This document shows, one piece after another, positions 17,067 through 25,705 of a stretch of 64,000 nucleotides of DNA. Each line of letters opens with the position of its first letter. Position 1 is the stretch's first letter. The notes under the pieces were generated by a model, which was not told the DNA's origin, did not search any database, and saw nothing but the letters and a program-made list of their open reading frames with translations. Source of the DNA: Gellertiella hungarica (GTDB taxonomy: Bacteria > Pseudomonadota > Alphaproteobacteria > Rhizobiales > Rhizobiaceae); the NCBI RefSeq assembly GCF_014197145.1, contig NZ_JACIEZ010000006.1, positions 1 through 64,000 on the forward strand. Reading direction: 5' to 3'. Position numbers and translations under genes: made by a program.

Positions 17067-18092
17067 ATGAAGCCGCCCTTTCCGCTGAAGGACATCGCGC
17101 TGCAGGCGGGTCTCAGCCTCGCGACCGTCGACCGGGCCTGGCACGGAAGGTCCGGCGTCAGCGATGCGACGCGGGCCCGGGTGGAGGCCGCCATTGCGGA
17201 GCTCGAGGTCCAGTATGCCGCCGCCCGCCTTGCCGGCCGCCGGATGACGATCGACGTGGTGATGGAAACGCCGAGGCGCTTCTCCGATGCGGTGCGCGCC
17301 GCCTTCGAGGCCGAGTTGCCGGGCATGCGCCCCGCCTCCTTCACCGCCCGCTTCCACGTGGCGGAGACCCGCGCCGCGGGAGAGCTCGCCTCCATCATCC
17401 GCTCGATCATCCGGCGCGGAAGCCACGGGGTCGCCCTCAAGGCGCCCTCCACGGAGGAGACCACCGACCTGGCACTCCGCCTGCAGCAGGCGGGCATTCC
17501 CGTCGTGACGCTCGTCACCGATCTGCCGGCCCATGCGCGTCTCGGCTATGTGGGCATGGACAACCGGGCGGCGGGCTCGACCGCCGCCTATCTGCTGGGG
17601 CGCATGGCGGGCCCGGAGCAGGGGCTCGTGCTGGTCGTGGTCTCCAGCGCGCTGTTTTCGGGAGAGGAAGAACGGGTGGAGGGTTTCCGGGCGGCGCTCG
17701 AGGGCCGCTTCCCCCATCTCGGCATCGTCAAGGTATCGGAAGGCTTCGGCATCGACCGAACCACCGGCCGCCTCGTCGGCGAGGCGCTCGACCGGCACGG
17801 GGCAATCCGGGCGGTCTACTCGCCGGGTGGCGGAAACCGGGCGATCCTCGGCGCCTTCCGGGAGCGCGGACGGCCGGTCAGCGTCTTCGCCGCCCATGAT
17901 CTCGACGCGGAAAACCGCGCGCTTCTGGCGCGGGAGGCGATCAGCTTCGTGATCCACCATGACCTGCGCCAGGATGCGCGAAGCGCCTGCCAGCTGATCC
18001 TCGGCCACAACAGGATGCTGCCGGCAGAGTTCCGCGTCGCGCCGTCGCGGGTGGCGGTCGCCACGCCCTACGATCTCGGCGGCGAAGCCTGA
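17067..18092 (+). CDS. LacI-family transcriptional regulator
   Basis: A 341-aa regulator with an N-terminal LacI helix-turn-helix (FPLKDIALQAGLSLATVDRA, then HGRSGVSDATRARVEAAI) and a periplasmic-binding-protein-like effector domain covering about residues 60-335 (VTDLPAHARLGYVGMDNRAAG is typical). The ATG at 17067 gives the canonical start right before the DNA-binding domain; the open frame upstream over the PhyH gene is not conserved. It is divergent from PhyH and its stop lies 7 bases from the stop of the convergent aconitase X gene, so either or both neighbours may be targets. The effector is unknown. Confidence 0.9.
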   Translation: MKPPFPLKDIALQAGLSLATVDRAWHGRSGVSDATRARVEAAIAELEVQYAAARLAGRRMTIDVVMETPRRFSDAVRAAFEAELPGMRPASFTARFHVAETRAAGELASIIRSIIRRGSHGVALKAPSTEETTDLALRLQQAGIPVVTLVTDLPAHARLGYVGMDNRAAGSTAAYLLGRMAGPEQGLVLVVVSSALFSGEEERVEGFRAALEGRFPHLGIVKVSEGFGIDRTTGRLVGEALDRHGAIRAVYSPGGGNRAILGAFRERGRPVSVFAAHDLDAENRALLAREAISFVIHHDLRQDARSACQLILGHNRMLPAEFRVAPSRVAVATPYDLGGEA

Positions 18093-18099
18093 GGCCCCC

Positions 18100-19842
18100 T
18101 CAGCCGGCAAGCCAGGCGGGCGGCCCGTTTCTCGAATAGCCCGTGGTTGCCGCCTCCACGCAATCGGCAAGTGCGGCGAAGCGGAGCCCCCGGCCGGACA
18201 GACCCGGCCCGTAATGGGCGTATTTCCCGGAATTGGTGAGGATCGTGCGCGCCGCGGGCGGCACGACCGGCTCGCTGACCGTGCACCAGCAGGCATCGGT
18301 GACGACGCGCACCCCGAAGCGGGCGAGCGGATCGGCAAGGCCCCGCCGCTTCATCGCGGCCTCGGTCGCACGCCCCGTCGTCACGACGACCGCGACATCC
18401 GGCCGGCGCTCGCGCCCCTCGACCAGCTTGGCGAGCGCCTCGAACTCGGTGATCGAGAAATGCGGGTTCCCGAGCGCCACGAGATCGATGCGGGTTTCCT
18501 CCGCCCGGTTGAGCGCCCGCCAGCTTGCCTGCAGGTCCTCGAGGCTGACGAGGATGCGCGCAAGCCCATCCGCGGATGACTGCTCGAGCGCGGCCTCGGG
18601 CGTGACGCCCGCCATGTGGAACATCGGCGCGCCGGAGGTGGTGCCGAAGGCGGCGCTGAAGGCCTTGAGATCGTCGGCGGAGGGCCTGGCCTCTTCGAGC
18701 CCTTCCACAAGCGGAATGGCTGCAGGCGAAAGGAGACCCACGCGATAGCCGGCGAGCGGCCAGAAGGAATCGTCTGCCCCGGCCGGAAAGGGAAGGACGA
18801 TCCTGAGGGCGACCTTCCTGTTTTCCCGGCGGTGCGGCCCGGCCAGAGGCGCGCGGCCGGTCAGCGCAATGCAGAGATCCATGTAATCGGGATACTTCAC
18901 CGTGCGGGCGCCGAGCACGCTGTTGGCGAAGACGACGGCGTTCGATTCGGCCCAGGCGATGTCGTCGCCGGTCGTCGGCACCGCGTCGAGCAGATAGGGT
19001 GCGCAGGTGAAGCTCGGCTGGGCGCCCATCGCCACATAGGCGTCCGCAAGCGCGGAGGCGGGTCTTGCGAGTGCGGGATCGGTGCCATGCTCCGTCCAGC
19101 GGCGCTGATCGACGGAAATGGCGTTGAGCGTGGTCGGCACCCTGACCCGGCCTCCGAGACCGGCGAGCGTCTCGGCAAAGCGCAGGCTTGCGGCGCCGGT
19201 ATAGATGCACCCGTCGATATGGGCGCGGCTGACATCGATCAGCCGGGGTGCGCCCTGAAGCACGGCCATCCGGCGGATGATGCGCATGGCCATTGCCGCC
19301 GCCGCGCCCTCTTTCCCCTCGAGCAGGCCACGGTCCGCCTCGGAGAATTCCGGGGTCACGTCCGGCGCCGGCGGTGGGGGATGATCCCCGCTTCCCCAGA
19401 AATCCGCCGGGGCTCGGGCCAGATGAAGCACCCCCTCGGCGATGGACGCGGAGTCCCCCGGGCGGAGCTGCGCGAAGGCATCCGCATGCAGCTGGAGGAC
19501 GGGGATCGACGTGCCGAACATTTCCTCGGCGACGATCACGCCCAGGGTGAGGATTTCCTCCGGCTGCGAGAAGATGAGGGCAGCCGGGCCATGGCCGTTC
19601 AGGAGCAGCTCCATTAGCACGCTGCTGCCGGTGCAGGAACCGCGACCGCCGGGAATGGCGAGGATGCGCCCCGCGATGCTCTCTCCGAAAAGCGGATGGT
19701 TGCGGTCGATCACCACGCCGGTGAAGGCATCGACCCCGCCCCAGAAGGAAATCGGCATGTCGGAGCGCAGGACCCTGCCCTCGGCCGTTCCCTCGACGAG
19801 TATCCGCGCCGCAAGACGCGTCCCTTCAGCCCTGTCTGCCAT
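18100..19842 (-). CDS. Fused aconitase X (DUF126+DUF521), probable cis-3-hydroxy-L-proline dehydratase
   Basis: A 580-aa protein in which the small swivelling domain (DUF126, about residues 1-140, with PGGRGSCTGSSVLMELL) is fused to the large DUF521 domain (about 160-580, with IDVSRAHIDGCIYTGAA and NSGKYAHYGPGLSG). In other genomes these parts can be separate genes. Characterised bacterial aconitase X enzymes dehydrate cis-3-hydroxy-L-proline; archaeal ones act on mevalonate 5-phosphate. The bacterial context, with a LacI regulator and a PhyH oxygenase, favours the hydroxyproline role. No pyrroline-2-carboxylate reductase gene is adjacent, so the next step would be encoded elsewhere. Confidence 0.85.
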   Translation of the reverse strand: MADRAEGTRLAARILVEGTAEGRVLRSDMPISFWGGVDAFTGVVIDRNHPLFGESIAGRILAIPGGRGSCTGSSVLMELLLNGHGPAALIFSQPEEILTLGVIVAEEMFGTSIPVLQLHADAFAQLRPGDSASIAEGVLHLARAPADFWGSGDHPPPPAPDVTPEFSEADRGLLEGKEGAAAAMAMRIIRRMAVLQGAPRLIDVSRAHIDGCIYTGAASLRFAETLAGLGGRVRVPTTLNAISVDQRRWTEHGTDPALARPASALADAYVAMGAQPSFTCAPYLLDAVPTTGDDIAWAESNAVVFANSVLGARTVKYPDYMDLCIALTGRAPLAGPHRRENRKVALRIVLPFPAGADDSFWPLAGYRVGLLSPAAIPLVEGLEEARPSADDLKAFSAAFGTTSGAPMFHMAGVTPEAALEQSSADGLARILVSLEDLQASWRALNRAEETRIDLVALGNPHFSITEFEALAKLVEGRERRPDVAVVVTTGRATEAAMKRRGLADPLARFGVRVVTDACWCTVSEPVVPPAARTILTNSGKYAHYGPGLSGRGLRFAALADCVEAATTGYSRNGPPAWLAG

Positions 19843-19907
19843 TCTGCCCCTCCCCTTGCCGTCTGGCTTATAGCACGGGGCGCAGGGGCGTACAGTTTCC
19901 TCTGGCG

Positions 19908-19937
19908 CGAAGGCCGGCGCATGAGCCCCGGCCTTCG
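19908..19937 (-). terminator. Hairpin after the first chemoreceptor gene
   Basis: A perfect 10-bp stem (CGAAGGCCGG at 19908-19917 with CCGGCCTTCG at 19928-19937) lies just downstream of the chemoreceptor stop codon. No clear U run follows, so it may be a weak terminator or a transcript-end stabiliser. Confidence 0.5.
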
Positions 19938-19943
19938 TGATTC

Positions 19944-21866
19944 TCAGAACTCGGTCCAGTCGTCGAACTTCAGGGCCGTGTTCCCGCTCTCGACGGGGCG
20001 GCGGCGTGCAGCGACCGGTGCCGCCGGTGCGGCCGGCATGCGCGAAGCGGCCCTTTGGGCAAGCGGCGCCGGCGCTTCGCTACCGGTGCGGAAGCGCAGG
20101 ACCAGCTGGTTGAGAGAATCGGCCTCCCGCGCCAGACTGTTGCTCGCCGCGCTCGACTGCTCCACCATCGCCGCATTCTGCTGGGTGTTCTGGTCGATGG
20201 TGTTGATCGCGGTGTTGATGGCGTTGAGCGCGTTCGATTGCTCCCTTGCCGATTCCACGATGGCCGCGACGAGGCGGTTGATCTCCTGCACCTCGCCGAC
20301 GATGGCGCTGAGCGCATTGCCGGTATCGGAAACGAGGGTCACGCCCTCGCCCACCTGCTCGGTGGAGGTGCCGATCAGCGCCTTGATCTCCTTTGCGGCG
20401 GCGGCGGAGCGCTGGGCGAGCTCGCGCACCTCCTGGGCGACGACGGCAAAGCCCTTTCCGGCCTCTCCGGCGCGTGCCGCTTCCACGCCCGCATTCAGCG
20501 CCAGAAGATTGGTCTGGAAGGCGATCTCGTCGATCACCGAGATGATGTTGACGATCTCGCTGGACGACCGCTCGATGGCGCTCATGGCCTTGATGGCATT
20601 GCGGACGATCTCGCCGGAGCGTTCCGCATTGCCCTTTGCCCGGAGGACGAGGGCGCCGGCCTCGCTGGCGCGGCTGGACGCATCCCGCACGTTGATGGTG
20701 ATCTCCTCCAGCGCGGCGGCGGTCTCCTCGACCGAGGCCGCCTGCTTTTCGGTGCGCTTGGACAGATCGTCGGCAGCGACGCGGATCTCCATGGAGCCCG
20801 CGGTCATGGCCTGCGCATTCTGGCGGACCTGCTGGAGCGTGCCGCTCAGCGTTTCCACCGTGTTGTTGTAGTCGACGCGCAGCCCGTCGAGCTGCGGCGC
20901 AAAAGCCTCGCCGATGGGATTGGCGAAATCGCCTTCCGCCAGACGCCGCAGCCCGTCGCCGAGAGCGGTGATCGCCTGGCGCAGTTCCCCTTCCTCGCGC
21001 AGCCGATGCTCCTCGCGCTTGAGGCGGGATTCCTCGGCACTGCGCTTTTCGTCCTCGGCTTCGCCCTCCAGCCGCGCCTTTGCCAGGGCCGCATCGCGGA
21101 AGACGGAAAGGGCCGTGGCGATGGTGCCGATCTCGTCCTTGCGGGACGCGCCGAGGATGGGGCTTTCGGTATCCCCGGCCGCGAGCGCCTGCAGCCGGGC
21201 GGTGACCGTATGAAGCGGACGGGCGACGCCGAGGGTCGCGACCGCATAGGCAAGTCCCAGCGCCACCAGGATGACGGCGCCTGCCACGCCGGCCGCGACC
21301 GCAACCGCCAGATCCGCATCGGCCTTCAGCGCCGTGCCGCGGGTCACGAGATCGGCGCTCATGCGGTCGGAGAGGCCACGCATCTTGATGGCGAGCGGCG
21401 CCAGGGTATCGTCAGCGGCAAGCAGCGCCTTCTGCGCCTCGGCCTTGCGCCCCTCGCCGGCCGCCGTCAGGGCCAGCGTCGTCGCCGACTTGACCGTGGC
21501 AAAGGTATCGAAGGCTTCGCGCAGTTCCCCCTCGTATTCCGGCGCCAGCGACAGGGCCGTCTGGATTCGCTTTTCGAAGGTGGAGAGATTCATGTGGAAG
21601 TTTTCGGTCGCGGTGCGCGCCTCGGGGCTCGCGGGGTCGTAGACGAGCATCTGGTAGGCGGAATAGCCGATGCCCTGAAGGTTCCGGTTGGCGCCGGTCA
21701 GCAGCACCGCAGCCTGGGCGTCGTTTTCGAGAAAACGGTTGTAGCGGCTGGTGTCGGATTTGAGTTCGGTAACAAGCGCCGCTGTTCCAAGCCCCATGAG
21801 GACGACGAGAAAGCCGATGACGGCAAGGAACTTGCTGCGGATGGAGAGGTTCGCAAGGATAGACAT
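19944..21866 (-). CDS. Methyl-accepting chemotaxis protein with CheR/CheB tether
   Basis: A 640-aa chemoreceptor. A first transmembrane helix (about residues 12-33) is followed by a four-helix-bundle periplasmic sensor (about 35-190), a second helix (about 193-217), a HAMP domain, a linker with a further HAMP-like coiled coil, and the cytoplasmic signalling domain with the conserved hairpin tip ([20 protein letters not shown]). The protein ends in DWTEF, which matches the x-W-x-x-F tether that binds CheR and CheB. It may therefore support efficient adaptation. The ATG at 21864-21866 puts the first membrane helix near the N-terminus. The ligand is unknown. Confidence 0.93.
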   Translation of the reverse strand: MSILANLSIRSKFLAVIGFLVVLMGLGTAALVTELKSDTSRYNRFLENDAQAAVLLTGANRNLQGIGYSAYQMLVYDPASPEARTATENFHMNLSTFEKRIQTALSLAPEYEGELREAFDTFATVKSATTLALTAAGEGRKAEAQKALLAADDTLAPLAIKMRGLSDRMSADLVTRGTALKADADLAVAVAAGVAGAVILVALGLAYAVATLGVARPLHTVTARLQALAAGDTESPILGASRKDEIGTIATALSVFRDAALAKARLEGEAEDEKRSAEESRLKREEHRLREEGELRQAITALGDGLRRLAEGDFANPIGEAFAPQLDGLRVDYNNTVETLSGTLQQVRQNAQAMTAGSMEIRVAADDLSKRTEKQAASVEETAAALEEITINVRDASSRASEAGALVLRAKGNAERSGEIVRNAIKAMSAIERSSSEIVNIISVIDEIAFQTNLLALNAGVEAARAGEAGKGFAVVAQEVRELAQRSAAAAKEIKALIGTSTEQVGEGVTLVSDTGNALSAIVGEVQEINRLVAAIVESAREQSNALNAINTAINTIDQNTQQNAAMVEQSSAASNSLAREADSLNQLVLRFRTGSEAPAPLAQRAASRMPAAPAAPVAARRRPVESGNTALKFDDWTEF

Positions 21867-22250
21867 GGGAGCAAGACCACAGGTTCGGGAGGTTCCGCGA
21901 GTCATTCGCGATCAGAGTGTGTGGCCTATTTTCTGATATTGATGGATTAATGAATTAATTCAACTTAATCACGAATTTAGGCAATACAAACAATGCCCCT
22001 GCCAAGGACTTGATGAATGTCAAGACGGCGGTATTTCGAGGGTTTGGGCGATTTGACCCGCCAGGGCAGCGCAGCGGCTTCAGGACCCGGTATACAACCT
22101 CATATTGTGCGTCTGGCTTTGCTCCGGCCGGTGTGGAGCACCGTCCAAGGGTCAGCGCGGCAACGGAACGGGCGTCGAAGCGGTTGCGCCTTGCGGGCCC
22201 CTCCCCCCGCGGGCTATGGGCAGGCGGCCCTTCACCCCGAGGATGACGTC
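21867..22250. other. Intergenic region between the divergent chemoreceptor and a small gene
   Basis: The first 110 bases next to the chemoreceptor are AT-rich (TTGATGGATTAATGAATTAATTC-like) and probably hold its promoter. The remainder is GC-rich and contains no recognisable gene. The open frame across 22017-22250 shows no conserved protein features and is not called. Confidence 0.4.
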
Positions 22251-22577
22251 ATGGCGGAAAAGCAACGCAAGAGCCGGCTGGCCAAGCTGAGGAAATCCTG
22301 GAGGAAGGCGACGCCGGAGGAGCGGATGCAGTTTCTGCAGTGGCTTGGCGAAGCGCCGCTTGCGGCCGCACCCCTTGCCACGGGCCGCTATCTCACCGAG
22401 GAGAGCACCCGCCGCATCAGGGAGCGGATGACGGCGCGCGGGATCGATCTTGCCGGGCTCAACCGCGATCTCGGCCTTGCCCCGACCGACCCGGCGATAG
22501 CGCGGGCGATGCTGGAGGGAAAGGCACTCCGCCTGGCGGTGATTGCGGCCCTCGAGGAGTGGCTCCTGGCGCCCTGA
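22251..22577 (+). CDS. Small basic protein of unknown function
   Basis: A 108-aa protein beginning [19 protein letters not shown]. The N-terminal 30 residues are strongly basic and the remainder is predicted alpha-helical ([20 protein letters not shown], then [21 protein letters not shown]). No family was recognised. The basic start could mean nucleic-acid binding, but this is only a suggestion. The ATG at 22251 is preceded by GAGGA. An in-frame upstream extension to 22017 is low-complexity and was not used. Confidence 0.6.
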   Translation: MAEKQRKSRLAKLRKSWRKATPEERMQFLQWLGEAPLAAAPLATGRYLTEESTRRIRERMTARGIDLAGLNRDLGLAPTDPAIARAMLEGKALRLAVIAALEEWLLAP

Positions 22578-22599
22578 AGGCCCGGGCCCGGTGCCCGGA

Positions 22600-22761
22600 T
22601 CAGTGCACGGTTTCCGGCGCCACGTCCTCGCGCATCAGTTCGAAGGCGCGGTAGAGGGCCTCGACGGCGATTTCGGTGAGTTCCTCGCCGGAGAATTCCG
22701 TGAGTGCGAGCTGGGTCTGGAAATCCTGCTGTTCGAAAAACAGTTCGGGCTGGTTAGACAT
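22600..22761 (-). CDS. Small acidic protein of unknown function (53 aa)
   Basis: A 53-codon frame begins [20 protein letters not shown] and ends VAPETVH, with an AAGGGA ribosome site eight bases before the ATG at 22759-22761. It is rich in Glu and Phe and predicted helical, with a pattern ([17 protein letters not shown]) resembling a conserved small-protein helix. It is oriented opposite to both neighbours, which makes a chance frame less likely given the good ribosome site. The function is unknown. Confidence 0.55.
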   Translation of the reverse strand: MSNQPELFFEQQDFQTQLALTEFSGEELTEIAVEALYRAFELMREDVAPETVH

Positions 22762-22808
22762 GACATTGTCCCTTCATTACCGCTATCATTTCGGCTGCCG
22801 TTGACGAT

Positions 22809-22856
22809 AGGCTTCCTGGATTGCGCCAGGCTTGCGCAGGCTTGCCCAAGGCTTGC
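22809..22856 (+). repeat. Helically phased AGGCTTGC direct repeats
   Basis: AGGCTTGC occurs at 22828, 22838 and 22849, with a near copy AGGCTTCC at 22809. The starts are 19, 10 and 11 bases apart, so the copies fall on the same face of the helix. They lie between the divergent 53-aa gene and the cupin gene, about 80 bases before the cupin start, and may bind a regulator. Confidence 0.5.
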
Positions 22857-22938
22857 AGCGGCAGCCGGCGGATCCAAGGCGCAAGGCGGGCACGAGCAAG
22901 GCCATTTGCAGGCAACCGGCACAGGAAAGGACAGGACG

Positions 22939-23343
22939 ATGGACATCAGGCGCGCGGGGTCACGGGCATCGATCGCGGTGAATTCCGCCTATTTCACGGG
23001 AACGGTCCGGCAGGACCCGGTCAACGAGGCCGAGGAGCCGGGGCGGGTGAAGATCGTCAGCGTCACCTTCGAGCCGGGCGCCCGGACCGCCTGGCATACG
23101 CATCCGCTCGGGCAGACGCTGATCGTGACCGCCGGCATGGGACTGGTGCAGAAGGAGGGCGGCCCCATCGAGGCGATCCGCCCGGGAGACGTGGTGTGGA
23201 TACCGGCCGGAGAGAAGCACTGGCATGGGGCGGGGCCGAGGACGGCCATGACCCATCTGGCCGTCCACGAGGCGGAAAACGGCAGCTCGGCCGACTGGAT
23301 GGAGCCGGTCAGCGACGAGGAATATGGCGCCTATGTGGGCTGA
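22939..23343 (+). CDS. Cupin-domain protein
   Basis: A 134-aa single-domain cupin. Motif 1 is seen as [17 protein letters not shown] (about residues 51-67, metal ligands His53 and His55) and motif 2 as [17 protein letters not shown] (about 84-100). The family resembles carboxymuconolactone-associated or YhhW-like small cupins that act as quercetinase-type oxygenases or binding proteins. Its start ATG follows AGGACAGGAC. The gene is followed after 69 bases by a 2-hydroxyacid dehydrogenase on the same strand, so the two may be co-transcribed. The substrate is unknown. Confidence 0.85.
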   Translation: MDIRRAGSRASIAVNSAYFTGTVRQDPVNEAEEPGRVKIVSVTFEPGARTAWHTHPLGQTLIVTAGMGLVQKEGGPIEAIRPGDVVWIPAGEKHWHGAGPRTAMTHLAVHEAENGSSADWMEPVSDEEYGAYVG

Positions 23344-23412
23344 TCCCGGCGCTTGTCATGCCGCACGGCATTTGGTTAGCTCCGGGTGCCTGTCCGCCTT
23401 CCAGAGGAACCG

Positions 23413-24444
23413 ATGACCGAAGATACCCGCCCCCTTGTTCTTTCCTGCCCGCTGCCGCGCACCCTCGACCTCATCTTCAGCGAGGAGAACCTGAAGCGGC
23501 TTCATGCGCGCTACCGGATCGTCGAGACCACGGACGAGGCCTTGCCCGGCCTGCCCGACGCGGTGCTCGCCGAGGCGCGCTACATCATCGGTCAGCCGCC
23601 GGTTTCGGAAGAGACGCTCGCCCGGCTGAAGAGCCTGAAGAGCGTGCTGAACGTCGAGAGCAACCTTCTGAACAACATGCCCTATGACACGGTGTTTGCG
23701 CGCGGCATCCATGTGCTCACAACAGGACAGGTTTTTGCCGTGCCGGTCGCGGAGCTCGGTCTTGCCATGGCGCTGAACCTCGCCCGCGGCGTGATCGATG
23801 CGGATCTCGACTTCCGCGAGGGCCGCGAGCTCTGGGGCGGCGACGGCAACCGCACCGCGCGGCTGCTCACCGGTGCCGATGTCGGCATCGTCGGCTATGG
23901 CGATCTCGGCAAGGCGCTGCACCGGGTGCTCACCGGCTTCAGGCCGCGCATCCGGGTCTACGACCCCTGGATTCCGGAAGCGGTGCTGAAGGATGCGGGC
24001 GTGGAGCCGGCAGGGCTGGAGACCGTGATGCGCGAGAGCGACTTCGTCTTCGTCGTCGCTGCGGTGACCAGCGAGAACCGGGCCTTTCTCGGCGAAGCCG
24101 GCTTCGGCATGATGCGCCGCGGGGCGGCCTTCATCCTCCTGTCGCGGGCCGATGTGGTGGATTTCGATGCGCTGCTCAAGGCCGTCGGGAGCGGCCATAT
24201 CGTCGCCGCGTCGGACGTGTGGCCGGAAGAACCCCTGCCGGCCGGCCACCCGGCGCGGCGGATGACGGGTTTCGTCCGCTCCGCGCACCGGGCCGGCGCA
24301 CTCGACGTGGCCTTCAAGAAGATGGGCGAGATGGTGCTCGACGACATGGAGTTCATGGACAGGGGCCTGCCGCCCGTGCGGCTGCGCCGCGCCGAACGGG
24401 AAACCGTTGCGCGGATGCGCTCCAAGCCCGTTTCCGTCAACTGA
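23413..24444 (+). CDS. D-isomer-specific 2-hydroxyacid dehydrogenase
   Basis: A 343-aa NAD(P)-dependent dehydrogenase. The nucleotide-binding fold is marked by ADVGIVGYGDLGKAL, and the catalytic set appears as Arg in LSRADVVD, Glu in WPEEPLP and His in RSAHRAGAL. The substrate-binding halves at both ends complete the family layout. It oxidises or reduces a 2-hydroxy acid that cannot be named; the segment between the catalytic residues differs from classic glyoxylate reductases. The ATG at 23413 follows AGAGGAAC. It converges on the thu operon and shares a terminator hairpin with it. Confidence 0.87.
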   Translation: MTEDTRPLVLSCPLPRTLDLIFSEENLKRLHARYRIVETTDEALPGLPDAVLAEARYIIGQPPVSEETLARLKSLKSVLNVESNLLNNMPYDTVFARGIHVLTTGQVFAVPVAELGLAMALNLARGVIDADLDFREGRELWGGDGNRTARLLTGADVGIVGYGDLGKALHRVLTGFRPRIRVYDPWIPEAVLKDAGVEPAGLETVMRESDFVFVVAAVTSENRAFLGEAGFGMMRRGAAFILLSRADVVDFDALLKAVGSGHIVAASDVWPEEPLPAGHPARRMTGFVRSAHRAGALDVAFKKMGEMVLDDMEFMDRGLPPVRLRRAERETVARMRSKPVSVN

Positions 24445-24445
24445 A

Positions 24446-24464
24446 GGGGCCGCGGACCGGCCCC
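24446..24464. terminator. Shared terminator hairpin between convergent genes
   Basis: GGGGCCG (24446-24452) pairs with CGGCCCC (24458-24464) over a 5-base loop. It lies one base after the 2-hydroxyacid dehydrogenase stop codon and 4 bases before the thuB stop codon. The symmetric stem could stop transcription from both sides; no long U run is present. Confidence 0.55.
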
Positions 24465-24468
24465 TCCC

Positions 24469-25572
24469 TCAGCCGGCGGCGGCCGTCGCCGGCTCGGCCT
24501 TGACCAGAACGCCCGGCGTCTCGAACTTCTCCGCTTCGTCCAGCACGCGCTGCAGCTCCGCGCCGCGGGCGAAGTCCGGCTCCGGCAGGTCCGTGCCGCG
24601 GATGGCGCCGATGAAGCGCTGGTAGACGGTGGGGACGGGGGGCGTTTCCACGTCTTCCCAGGTGGCCGTCATCAGGTTCGGCTCGAGACAGGCGCGCAGG
24701 TGGCTTTCCTTCTTCTCGAAGAGCACCTCGAGCCCGCCCTTGTCGCCATAGACCCGGAGCCTGAGGTCGTTGAGGTGGCCGGAGGCGAAGCGGGTGGCGC
24801 TGATCGTGCCGACGGAGCCGTTTTCCAGGCCGAGATGCATGACGAAACTGTCATTGGCATCGAGCGTGTACTGGTCGATGACGCCCCCCGGCGCCTTGTC
24901 GAAGGTGACGAGGCGGCAGTTGAGATCCTTCACCCCGCTGCCGATGATGAAGGTGGCGTAATCGATGATGTGGATGCCGACATCGCCGAGCACGCCCTTG
25001 GAGCCGTGCGCCTTGGAAAGACGCCACAGCCACTGGCTTTCCGTATGCCAGTCGCCCCAGGCGGGCTGGGTCAGCCAGCTCTGCAGGTAGGAGGCCTCGA
25101 AATGGCGCACCGTGCCGATGTCGCCGCGCGCCACCATTTTGGCCGCTTCCTGAAGGGCGGGCACGTTCCGGTAGCTGAGGTTGACCATGTTGACGACGCC
25201 CGCCGCGCGCGCCGCATCGGCCATTTCCTGCGCCTGGCGGTAGCTGGTCGCGAGCGGCTTTTCGCAGAGCACGTGCTTGCCCGCCGCCAGGAAGGGCAGC
25301 GTTGTGGCGTGATGCACCTGGTCGGGCGTGACGTTGGAAACCGCGTCGAACTCGCCCCAGGCAATCGCGTCCTCGATGGAGGCAAAGCCATGGGGAATGC
25401 CATGACGCTCCAGAAACAGGGCGCGCTGCGCGTCCCGCGGATCGACGCCGCCGACCACCTCCACGCCTTCGATGGCCTGATAGGCTTCCACATGGGTGCG
25501 GGCCATGCCGCCCGTTCCCACGATCAGCACCCGGATCGGCCCCTCCTGGATGAAACCGGACTGGATATTCAT
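24469..25572 (-). CDS. thuB: Gfo/Idh/MocA-family oxidoreductase, ThuB-like
   Basis: A 367-aa NAD(P)-dependent sugar oxidoreductase. The Rossmann motif VLIVGTGGMARTHVEAY starts near residue 15, CEKPLA is at about 103-108, and DVGIHIIDY lies in the C-terminal domain. It is the last gene of an operon whose order and proteins match thuEFGKAB of Sinorhizobium meliloti. There ThuA and ThuB are needed for trehalose, maltitol and related disaccharides and act on the 3-keto-sugar route. The product here most likely handles a keto-disaccharide intermediate together with ThuA. Confidence 0.9.
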   Translation of the reverse strand: MNIQSGFIQEGPIRVLIVGTGGMARTHVEAYQAIEGVEVVGGVDPRDAQRALFLERHGIPHGFASIEDAIAWGEFDAVSNVTPDQVHHATTLPFLAAGKHVLCEKPLATSYRQAQEMADAARAAGVVNMVNLSYRNVPALQEAAKMVARGDIGTVRHFEASYLQSWLTQPAWGDWHTESQWLWRLSKAHGSKGVLGDVGIHIIDYATFIIGSGVKDLNCRLVTFDKAPGGVIDQYTLDANDSFVMHLGLENGSVGTISATRFASGHLNDLRLRVYGDKGGLEVLFEKKESHLRACLEPNLMTATWEDVETPPVPTVYQRFIGAIRGTDLPEPDFARGAELQRVLDEAEKFETPGVLVKAEPATAAAG

Positions 25573-25705
25573 TCTGCACCCCTTCAGCAGCAGTTCTGGT
25601 CGGCACGTCCCCGGCGCATGACGGCTGGCGGATGCGCGCGGGTCCGACCGGTTTTCGTCGGTGGCCAGGGAGACGGGGCGTCCCGCCTCCCGATGGCATC
25701 ATGGA

